From Catellatospora sp. TT07R-123 (GTDB lineage Bacteria; Actinomycetota; Actinomycetes; Mycobacteriales; Micromonosporaceae): 64,000 nucleotides of DNA. Shown here piece by piece: positions 40,966-47,489 of this stretch. The position numbers and the translations under genes were made by a program. Under the pieces are notes generated by a model, which was not told the origin of the DNA, ran no database searches, and worked only from the letters and a program-made list of their open reading frames with translations. Positions within the stretch are counted from its first letter, which is position 1. Each line of letters opens with the position of its first letter. Location of the stretch: positions 930,001 through 994,000 of the forward strand of contig NZ_BNEM01000001.1 of assembly GCF_018327705.1 (NCBI RefSeq), written 5' to 3'.

Positions 40966-42401
40966 CCGGCGGCGTCCTGACCGAGCCGGTCGAGGAAACC
41001 GGTGGCCCACGCGTCCACGTCGTGGCCGCGCAGATACGACCGCATCGACGCCATCCGGCGGCCCTGCTCGTCCGCGCCCGCGAACGCGGCACCGGCGAAC
41101 GCGTCCTTGACCGCGTCCACATCGTGCGGATTGACCAGCCACGCCTCCCGCAGTTCGGCCGCAGCGCCCGCGAACTCGCTGAGCACCAGCGCGCCCGTGC
41201 CGTCGGTGCGGGTGGCGACGTACTCCTTGGCGACCAGGTTCATGCCGTCCCGCAGCGGCGTCACCGCCATGACGTCGGCGGCCAGGTACAGCGCGGCCAG
41301 CTCCGCCCGGTCGAAGGACTGGTGCAGGTAGTGCACGGGCAGCCGCCCGATGTCGGCGTGCTCGCCGTTGATCCGGCTGACCTCGCACTCCACCCGCTGG
41401 CGCAGCGCCTGGTACTGGTCGATCCCCTGCCGGGTCGGCACGGCCACCTGGACCATCGCCGTGTCCGCCGGATCCAGCCGCCGCTCGGCCAGCAGCTCCC
41501 GGTACGCCTGCAACCTGCCCTCGATGCCCTTGGTGTAGTCCAGGCGGTCCACCGCCAGGATCACCGTCCGCGGCGCGCCGAGTTCCCGCCGGATCTGCGC
41601 CGCCCGGGACCGGACCGCGGGGTCGAGCCCGAGCCGCTGCTGCTCGGCGACGTCGATGGAGATCGGGAACGGGTCGACGCCGACGTCGCGGCCCTCGTAC
41701 CGGATGCCCTGGTCGTTGCTCTTCGCACCGAGCAGGTCCGCGGCGAGCATGGCGAGGTTCCGGGCCCCCTGGGCGTGCTGGAACCCGATCAGGTCGGCGC
41801 CGAGAAGCCCGCGCAGGATCTCCTCCCGCATCGGCATCTGGCAGAACAGCTCGACCGGCGGGAACGGGATGTGCAGGAAGAAGCCGATCCGCAGGTCCGG
41901 GCGCAGCGCCCGCAGCATCCCGGGCACCAGTTGCAGGTGGTAGTCGTGCACCCAGACGAGCGCGCCGGGGGCCGCCACCCGCGCCCCCGCCTCGGCGAAG
42001 CGCCGGTTGACCTCGCGATAGTGGTCCTGCCACGCCCGGTCGAACGTCGGCTGCTCCACGGCGTCGTGGTAGAGCGGCCAGATCGTCGCGTTGGACTGCC
42101 CCTCGTAGTACCCCTCGACCTCGTCGCCGGTCAGGGCCACCGGATGCAGGTGGATGTCGTCGTCCACGAAGGCGGCGGGCGCGGGTCCGGGCCTGCCCGA
42201 CCAGCCGATCCAGGCCCCGGCGCGCTGCTTCATGATCGGATGCAGCGCGGTGACGAGACCACCGGGGCTGCGCCGCCAGCATGGTCGGCCCTCGGCGTCG
42301 ACGGTGTGGTCGACCGGCAGCCGGTTGGCGAGCACGACCAGGTCGTGACGACCGCCCGTGGCCGGCCGTGGGCCGAGCTCGGTGCGGGGTGCGGATGCCA
42401 T
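40761..42401 (-). CDS. otsA: trehalose-6-phosphate synthase (GT20)
   Basis: 546 aa, ATG with GGAGG upstream. The enzyme joins UDP- or GDP-glucose to glucose-6-phosphate, the first step of trehalose synthesis. Visible motifs include VVLANRLPV, RRSPGGLVTAL, LVWVHDYHLQLVP, FFLHIPFPP, RLDYTKGI and PLRDGMNLVAKEYVA. The homologous part ends around GFLDRLGQ (residue ~478); the last ~68 residues are low-complexity and antisense to the small plus-strand gene, as if the normal stop had been lost. No otsB lies nearby. A palindrome is 98 bp upstream. Confidence 0.88.
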   Translation of the reverse strand: MASAPRTELGPRPATGGRHDLVVLANRLPVDHTVDAEGRPCWRRSPGGLVTALHPIMKQRAGAWIGWSGRPGPAPAAFVDDDIHLHPVALTGDEVEGYYEGQSNATIWPLYHDAVEQPTFDRAWQDHYREVNRRFAEAGARVAAPGALVWVHDYHLQLVPGMLRALRPDLRIGFFLHIPFPPVELFCQMPMREEILRGLLGADLIGFQHAQGARNLAMLAADLLGAKSNDQGIRYEGRDVGVDPFPISIDVAEQQRLGLDPAVRSRAAQIRRELGAPRTVILAVDRLDYTKGIEGRLQAYRELLAERRLDPADTAMVQVAVPTRQGIDQYQALRQRVECEVSRINGEHADIGRLPVHYLHQSFDRAELAALYLAADVMAVTPLRDGMNLVAKEYVATRTDGTGALVLSEFAGAAAELREAWLVNPHDVDAVKDAFAGAAFAGADEQGRRMASMRSYLRGHDVDAWATGFLDRLGQDAAGYDTRTSRTPESRAVSKSAASSTRPSAPITSRRLGALAQAAPAACRTASRLHSCTPTSSSPSSTSHIS

Positions 42402-42498
42402 GTAGTCCTCCGTCGTGATGCCAACCGTCCTGCGGCTCGCGCTGGATGCGCAGGCTGGTAATACCCGCGGACGCCGGGAGCGGTAAACCTCCCGGGCG

Positions 42499-42519
42499 GC
42501 AGATGTTGATCACATCTGC
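42499..42519. promoter_or_regulatory. palindromic operator candidate upstream of otsA
   Basis: Perfect arms GCAGATGT and ACATCTGC enclose TGATC; the outer flanks CCCGG/CCGGG also pair loosely. It lies 98 bp before the otsA start in the 273-bp gap between otsA and the small exported-protein gene, the rest of which shows nothing clear except a weak GTTTAC...GGGTAT pair on the minus strand. Confidence 0.5.
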
Positions 42520-42674
42520 GTCCGGGCGGTGCGCGCCGACGGACCCGTTCACGAGCGGAAGTCGGTCGATCGAGCGTCCACGCCGGCGATACGAGGAGGG
42601 CACCCGGCTCGGGTGACCGGGGCACGCGTCGGCCGCTCAGGCCGGCAGGGAACGCGTGCCCCGGGCAGGCGGGC

Positions 42675-43007
42675 TCAGCCGCAGTAGGCGTCCATCTGGA
42701 AGGTCTGGTTGGTGACGATCTGGCCGCCCATGGAGTACGTGTTCAGGTTGGTGTTCTGGCACTGGTAGACGACCGTGCCCATGCCCGAGTTCACGAACTG
42801 CAGGTTGCCGTTCTGGTGCCGCCACAGGACGAGGTAGGCGGGCTGGAACGGGCCGCCGCACTCGTACCAGCCGGTGATCTGGACCTTGCCGTCGTACGCG
42901 GCGATGGAGTACGCGCCGGTGCAGGGGGCCGCCTGCGCGGCCGCGGCCGGGGCGGCCACGGTGGCGGCCGCGGTGAGCAGTGCGACGGCGAACAGCTTGA
43001 GCTTCAC
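42675..43007 (-). CDS. small exported protein (110 aa)
   Basis: GTG 43007 with AAGGACG upstream begins a signal peptide (VKLKLFAVALLTAAATVAAP) cleaved near AQA-AP. The mature ~80 residues contain YDGKVQITGWYECGG, LVLWRHQNGNLQFVNSG and four Cys (likely two disulfides). Reading from an earlier Met at 43109 would place coding sequence over an operator-like repeat, so the later start is preferred. I do not recognise the family. The small size, secretion and Cys pairs resemble spore or hyphal surface proteins, but that is only analogy. Confidence 0.65.
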   Translation of the reverse strand: MKLKLFAVALLTAAATVAAPAAAAQAAPCTGAYSIAAYDGKVQITGWYECGGPFQPAYLVLWRHQNGNLQFVNSGMGTVVYQCQNTNLNTYSMGGQIVTNQTFQMDAYCG

Positions 43008-43087
43008 GGGGACGTCCTTCGTGGGAGGGGACCAAACCGTCGCCCCGCGACCGGGCGCGCGCCACCGGACGACCGCCGCATCGTATG

Positions 43088-43107
43088 GCGATATCTCGAT
43101 ATATCGC
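43088..43107. promoter_or_regulatory. AT-rich inverted repeat upstream of the small exported-protein gene
   Basis: GCGATA and TATCGC arms separated by 8 bp (TCTCGATA), 81 bp before the GTG at 43007. Its A/T content stands out from the surroundings. It is a likely operator or promoter core for the exported-protein gene. Confidence 0.45.
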
Positions 43108-43135
43108 AAGTATCAAACAAAGCTGTGCCAGTTAT

Positions 43136-43164
43136 CCGTGCAAGACTGTGCAATTCTTGCACGG
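43136..43164. terminator. 10-bp perfect inverted repeat behind the ECF sigma gene
   Basis: CCGTGCAAGA and TCTTGCACGG pair perfectly around a 9-nt loop that itself repeats GTGCAA. It lies 51-79 bp downstream of the sigma-factor stop (43215) and about 130 bp upstream of the exported-protein start, so it can be a terminator. The repeated GTGCAA/TTGCAC units also fit an operator. Confidence 0.5.
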
Positions 43165-43214
43165 ATGAGACCCGGCGCGGATGAGCGTGCCCCGCGCTCC
43201 CCCCGCGAACGCAT

Positions 43215-44720
43215 TCAGCCTCCTGCCGGGTAGATCGCGACGTACCAGTCCCCCGGCATCCGGTCCGCATCGATCGAGATCGTGATCGTCGAGCCGAGGG
43301 CGGGGTCGAAGCGGTCCCCGTTGCGGAAGCTGTACGCCGAGCCGAGCGTGATCGTGGTCGGGCCGAGGTGGGTCACCATGACCACGCCTCCGCTCGGCTC
43401 GACCTCCGCCAGGGTCTGGCTGGTGCCGAAGTCCGCTGTGGCCAGCAGCTTGCCGTCGACCGACAGGCGCAGCCGGCCGGAAGTCTGCACCTGGGCGCGG
43501 GCGTACATCGGGCCGCGCCACGTCAGCGTCACGCTGTGCGGGCCGTCGGCGTACAGCCAGGTGACCTTCGCCGGGTCGATGTGCGGCCGCAGTTCGTGCT
43601 CCAGCCGGTCTGCGGATGGCGTCACGGCGACCAGCGGGATCTCTTCGAACGAGACCGCCGCGCCGATCGCGACAGCCACGGTCCCCTCGTCCGTCTGCCG
43701 GCCGGGCGTGTTCCAGCGCAGCACGATCGACACCGTGGACTGCCGGGTCGGCGACAGGTTCAGCGCGTGCGCGTCGAGCACCGTCCGAAAGATGCCCGGT
43801 GGCAGCTCCACGTTGCCGCAGGGACCCTGGCTGACCTGCTGGCCGTCGACGAAGGCGACCACCTCGGGCAGCGAGGCGCCGTGCTGCCGGCAGGCCACGA
43901 ACAGCGCCTCGGTCCGGTCGCCCGGCGTCCACACCAGTGCGCGCTCGATCCGGGCCGCGTAGTTGTGCTGCGCGGTCGGACCGAGGTGGTAGTAGTCGGC
44001 GTTGACCGGGCCGTCCCTGTCCTCCTGGCTGACCTGCTGGTACTGCCCCAGCTTGATGGGGAATGCGGGCTCCGGCAGGGCGCGCCTGCCCAACTGCGGC
44101 ACCAGGGCGTACGCCGCGAGCAGCGCCAGCCCGACGCACACCGCCACGATCGCGCCGACCTTGCGGCGACGGTTTCGGGCGACCCGGTCCCGCACCGCGG
44201 CCAGGCGCTGGTTGTTCGCGGGCGCTCCGACGAACTCGGCCGACGCGAGCAGGGTCGGGTCCAGCCGCAGCTTGGCCAGGCCCTTCGACGCGTGGGTCTT
44301 CACCGACCCCGCCGAGATGTTCAGGGCCGCCGCGATGTCGGCCTCGCTGAGGTCCTCGAAGTAGCGCAGCACGAGCACCACGCGCTGCTGGCGGGGCAGC
44401 CGGGCCAGCGCCCGCCACACCCGGTCACGCTCCTCGATCGCCGCATGCGGCGCCGGGGTGGGCAGCTCCGGCAGATGCTCGGTGGGGCGCTCGGCGTGCC
44501 AGCGCCTGCGCCACCACGAGTTGAAGGTGTTGGCCAGCACCCGGCGGACGTACGGCTCGGGGTCGCCTTCGATGCGCCGCCAGGCCGTCCACGACTTGGC
44601 CAGTGCGGTCTGCAGCAGGTCCTCGGCGTGCGCGTGGTCGCCGGTGAGCAGGTGTGCGACGCGGAGCAGGTGCCCCGAGCGCGCGGTTACGAACTCGTCG
44701 AAGGACGCAAGATCCGTCAT
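43215..44720 (-). CDS. SigE-family ECF sigma factor fused to a membrane-anchored extracytoplasmic domain
   Basis: 501 aa from ATG 44720. Sigma region 2 ~8-78 (FVTARSGHLLRVAHLLTGD; YVRRVLANTFNSWWRRRW) and region 4 ~95-150 (LPRQQRVVLVLRYFEDLSEAD; ISAGSVKTHASKGLAKL). After a basic linker (ARNRRRKVG) comes one transmembrane helix (~188-208), then about 290 residues predicted outside, beta-rich, with a Cys pair (VACRQHG ... QGPCGN). No separate anti-sigma gene adjoins, so the outer domain may hold the sigma at the membrane until proteolysis. That mechanism is inference. Confidence 0.82.
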   Translation of the reverse strand: MTDLASFDEFVTARSGHLLRVAHLLTGDHAHAEDLLQTALAKSWTAWRRIEGDPEPYVRRVLANTFNSWWRRRWHAERPTEHLPELPTPAPHAAIEERDRVWRALARLPRQQRVVLVLRYFEDLSEADIAAALNISAGSVKTHASKGLAKLRLDPTLLASAEFVGAPANNQRLAAVRDRVARNRRRKVGAIVAVCVGLALLAAYALVPQLGRRALPEPAFPIKLGQYQQVSQEDRDGPVNADYYHLGPTAQHNYAARIERALVWTPGDRTEALFVACRQHGASLPEVVAFVDGQQVSQGPCGNVELPPGIFRTVLDAHALNLSPTRQSTVSIVLRWNTPGRQTDEGTVAVAIGAAVSFEEIPLVAVTPSADRLEHELRPHIDPAKVTWLYADGPHSVTLTWRGPMYARAQVQTSGRLRLSVDGKLLATADFGTSQTLAEVEPSGGVVMVTHLGPTTITLGSAYSFRNGDRFDPALGSTITISIDADRMPGDWYVAIYPAGG

Positions 44721-44854
44721 CCCCAAGCCTTCCGTGGTCGCGGTCTGCTACATGTACCGACCGGACCCGGCGCCGGGTTGAACGGGCGCGGATTCAGGTG
44801 GCCGATGCTCGCGCGTCGTGGGACGCGCGACCGTCGGCCGACGATGCGACCGGG

Positions 44855-45436
44855 TCAGGCCGCCGCGCGGACGACGTCGAAGACCTGCTTCTGCACGCCG
44901 TTGGCGTAGGTGTCGTGCTCGACCAGCTTGAGCTGCTGGACGTCCTTGTCCGTGGCGCTGAACAGGCGCTTGCCCGCGCCGAGCAGCAGCGGGAAGACGA
45001 GCAGGTGGTAGCGGTCGATCAGACCCGCGTCCGACAGGTTGTGGTTGAGGGCGGCGCTGCCGTGCACGATGATCGGCCCTCCGTCGGTCTCCTTCAGCGC
45101 CGCCACCTCGTCGAGGGACCGCAGGACGGTGGTGTGGCCCCAGTCCGCGACCAGGTCGTCCTCGGCGAGGGTGCTGGAGACGACGTACTTGGGCATGGCG
45201 TTGTAGCGGGCGAATTCCGCCATGCTCGGCCACACGGGGCTGAACGCCTCGTAGCTGGCGCGGCCCAGGAGCATCGCGGCGGCCTCCTCCTGCTCCCGGC
45301 CCTTGATCTCGTATGCCTCGGGGACGAACTCGACCTGCTTGAAGGTCCAGCCGGAGTTCCGGTAGCCGGGCTCGCCGCCCGGTCCTTCCATGACGCCGTC
45401 GAGCGAGATGAAGGCGGTGCTGATCAGGCTGCGCAT
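44855..45436 (-). CDS. dihydrofolate-reductase-family (RibD C-terminal) protein
   Basis: 193 aa from ATG 45436 with AGGAG upstream. The fold is shown by LISTAFISLDGVMEG, the NADPH-site AMLLGRASYEAFSPVWP, KYVVSSTL and PIIVHGSAAL, plus YHLLVFPLLLGAGKRLF near the end. These stand-alone YyaP-like reductases are common in actinomycetes, usually under ArsR or MarR-type control, and have no settled substrate. Two operator-like repeats lie 62-95 bp upstream. Confidence 0.85.
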   Translation of the reverse strand: MRSLISTAFISLDGVMEGPGGEPGYRNSGWTFKQVEFVPEAYEIKGREQEEAAAMLLGRASYEAFSPVWPSMAEFARYNAMPKYVVSSTLAEDDLVADWGHTTVLRSLDEVAALKETDGGPIIVHGSAALNHNLSDAGLIDRYHLLVFPLLLGAGKRLFSATDKDVQQLKLVEHDTYANGVQKQVFDVVRAAA

Positions 45437-45497
45437 GTGGGTCTCCTGGATCCGGTGTCGAGCGGGCGCGGTGCCCCGTAGCACCAAGCTTGCTACC

Positions 45498-45531
45498 GAC
45501 AATAAAATTTGTCAAGACACACAAAGTTGTC
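45498..45531. promoter_or_regulatory. tandem operator-like repeats upstream of the DHFR-family gene
   Basis: GACAATAAAATTTGTC (45498-45513) and GACACACAAAGTTGTC (45516-45531) share GACA...TGTC ends and are 18 bp apart centre to centre. A minus-strand TTGACA lies between and across them (45509-45514). They overlap the last codons of adenosine deaminase. The arrangement suggests cooperative repression of the reductase gene. Confidence 0.5.
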
Positions 45532-46561
45532 GGCGTGCTGGCGGTTGTCCAGGGCCGGCGAGCCAGTCGCGGACCTCGGCCGTCCATGCCGCGACCAGGC
45601 CGGCCGGGGCGCCGCAGCGTTCGACCGACCGGCGGGCGATCCGGGCCAGCTGCTCGTCGGTGAGCCCCAGCTGGTCCCGCGCGACCTCGTACTCGTCGAG
45701 CAGGCCCACGCCGAACATCAGCGGATCGTCGGCGCCGAGGGTGCACGGCACCCCGGCGGCGAGCAGGCGGGGCAGCGGATGCTCGGTCATCGCGCCGACC
45801 ACCCCGAGCCGGAGGTTGGAGGTCAGGCAGACGTCGAGCGTGACGTCGCGGTCGACCAGCTCGCGCAGCAGCCGCGGATCGTCGGCCGCGCCGACGCCGT
45901 GCGCGATCCGGGTCGCACCGAGGGCCTCGACCGCGGCACGGACACTGTCCGGCCCAGCCAGCTCGCCCGCGTGCGGTGCGGCGGCCAGACCCGCGGACCG
46001 GGCCAGCGCGAACGCGGCGGCGAACGGCTCGGGCGGGTATGCCACCTCGTCGCCGGTCAGCCCGAACGCGTAGACGCCGTGACCGGCATGGCGGGCCGCG
46101 AAACGGGCCAGCTCCTCCGTCCGGTCGGGGCCGAGGTGGCGCATCGCGCCGATGGTGAGCCCGAACCCGACGCCCCGGCGGCCGCCTTCGTCCTCACCCG
46201 CCGCCAGCACCAGCCGCAGCACCTCGTCGGGAGTGCCGAAGGCGGGGAAGATGTGCGGATCGAAGTGCGGCTGCACCCAGACCGCGCCGTCGGCGGCGGC
46301 GTCGGCCACGACCTCGCGAACCAGGCGCTCCAGGTGCTCGCGGTGGGTCTTCACCGCGTCGTACGCCGCCTGGAACATCTGCTGGAACTGCGCGAACGTG
46401 GTGAACGCCTGCGGATTCGCCGGTGGGAGCCCCGCCAGGGCGGACAGCTCCCGCAGCGTCGTCTCGCGCAGCGCGCCGAGCAGGTGCACGTGCAGCTCCG
46501 CCTTGGGCAGCAGGCGCAGGTCCCGTCGTGGTTCGGTGCCGGTCTCGGTGGTCACGGACAC
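45512..46561 (-). CDS. add: adenosine deaminase
   Basis: 349 aa; GTG start. The enzyme hydrolyses adenosine or deoxyadenosine to inosine plus ammonia in the cytoplasm. Zinc and catalytic motifs are in order: PKAELHVHLLG (HxH), FGLTGDE, AAPHAGELAG (His and Glu of HAGE), TLDVCLTSNLRLGVV and CTLGADDPLMF (Asp-Asp). All metal ligands are visible, so activity is expected. The normal 330-350 aa length fits the family. The 3' end overlaps the operators of the DHFR-family gene. Confidence 0.9.
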   Translation of the reverse strand: MSVTTETGTEPRRDLRLLPKAELHVHLLGALRETTLRELSALAGLPPANPQAFTTFAQFQQMFQAAYDAVKTHREHLERLVREVVADAAADGAVWVQPHFDPHIFPAFGTPDEVLRLVLAAGEDEGGRRGVGFGLTIGAMRHLGPDRTEELARFAARHAGHGVYAFGLTGDEVAYPPEPFAAAFALARSAGLAAAPHAGELAGPDSVRAAVEALGATRIAHGVGAADDPRLLRELVDRDVTLDVCLTSNLRLGVVGAMTEHPLPRLLAAGVPCTLGADDPLMFGVGLLDEYEVARDQLGLTDEQLARIARRSVERCGAPAGLVAAWTAEVRDWLAGPGQPPARRQLCVS

Positions 46562-46626
46562 ACCCTATGAGCGGGAGCTCCGGCCCACCGGGCCCGAAGG
46601 CCGCGCCGGAGGCCACGCGAACCGCC

Positions 46627-47046
46627 CTACTGAACCGGCTCCCAGAACAGCAGCTGGCGGTGGTGGCTGAAGCCGTTGCGCAGGTAGAAGTCCACCGCCC
46701 GGCGGCCGGAGTGGACGCAGACGTGCTTCAGCCCCCGGTCGCGGGCCTCGTCCAGGATCGCGGCCATCAGCGCGCCGCCGATGCCGCGGTTGCGGTACGG
46801 CTCGCGTACCTCGACGGACTGGACGTCGCCGTATCGGCGGTCGGGCTCATTGTTGGCGGGGACCCGTTCCGCGACGTGCAGCCAGGCGACACCGACCACG
46901 TATCCGTCGATCTCGGCCACGAACGGCAGATGCGTCTCGGCATGGGCCGCGACCCATGCCGCGTACGCCGGAAGGTTGTCAGATTCGATGCCGCGCAGTT
47001 CGGCGAGTGCTGCCACGTCCGCCGGGCCGGCCTTCCGCACGATCAC
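46627..47046 (-). CDS. GNAT-family N-acetyltransferase
   Basis: 139 aa from GTG 47046. Acetyl-CoA fold motifs: LPFVAEIDGYVVGVAWLHV, VQSVEVREPYRNRGIGGALM (the Q/R-x-x-G-x-A loop as RNRGIGGA) and HVCVHSGRRAVDFYLRNGF. TACACT lies 7 nt before the GTG, so a leaderless transcript is likely. The substrate is unknown. Confidence 0.85.
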   Translation of the reverse strand: MIVRKAGPADVAALAELRGIESDNLPAYAAWVAAHAETHLPFVAEIDGYVVGVAWLHVAERVPANNEPDRRYGDVQSVEVREPYRNRGIGGALMAAILDEARDRGLKHVCVHSGRRAVDFYLRNGFSHHRQLLFWEPVQ

Positions 47047-47104
47047 CTGCGGGAGTGTAGGCGAATCCGGTCGACGCCGTGGTCCCGCAACCAGGCCGAG
47101 GACA

Positions 47105-47335
47105 AGCCAGACCTTCGGACAGCTTCTCGATCGCTGCCGCAACCGCATCCGGGTCGACGAGCTGATGCAGATGCAGGCCCGGTAGGTGCTCGACCCGCCA
47201 GCCGCGGCCAGAACGGCGGCCGCGCGGCCGCCACGTGCAGAAACGACGGCACCACCGCACCCGGCAGCCGTCGGGCCACGGGTCCCACGTCAACGGTCCC
47301 ACCAGTGGGCTGTGCATCAGAACGTAGGCGATGCT
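47105..47335 (-). pseudogene. decayed alpha/beta-hydrolase gene: frameshift plus internal deletion
   Basis: Reading the minus strand, one frame encodes AYVLMHSPLVGPLTWDP, the N-terminus of a common actinobacterial alpha/beta-hydrolase. A one-base loss near 47280 (GACCCGTG, expected GACCCCGTG) moves the continuation VARRLPGAVVPSFLHVA, then ARPPFWPRLA, into the next frame. The sequence then jumps to the family's C-terminal piece VEHLPGLHLHQLVDPDAVAA back in the first frame. About 150 central residues, including the nucleophile elbow, are missing. No intact copy is in the window. It fills most of the 440-bp gap before the GH2 gene. Confidence 0.7.
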
Positions 47336-47401
47336 CCCACCGCAGCGTAGTCGCGCGGCCGTCATACCCGAGGCCAGCGACGTCGCCCTCAGCAGCCGAG
47401 C

Positions 47402-47434
47402 GACAACGTTGTCTGTGACTCTATAACGTTATAG
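47402..47434 (+). promoter_or_regulatory. twin palindromic operators upstream of the GH2 gene
   Basis: GACAACGTTGTC (47402-47413) and CTATAACGTTATAG (47421-47434) are both perfect palindromes with the same AACGTT core and centres exactly 20 bp apart, two helical turns. They are 56-88 bp before the GH2 ATG. The design suggests cooperative binding of a LacI-type repressor sensing the polysaccharide substrate. Confidence 0.65.
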
Positions 47435-47489
47435 ATTGTTCTTTCATCGGTCGATGCATGTTTCTCAATCCCGTCCCGAAGGAGAACCG

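Noticed and set aside
42459-42495. Sigma-B-like promoter (GTTTAC...GGGTAT) before otsA
   Set aside because: The spacer is about two bases longer than the accepted range, so it was not listed as a promoter.
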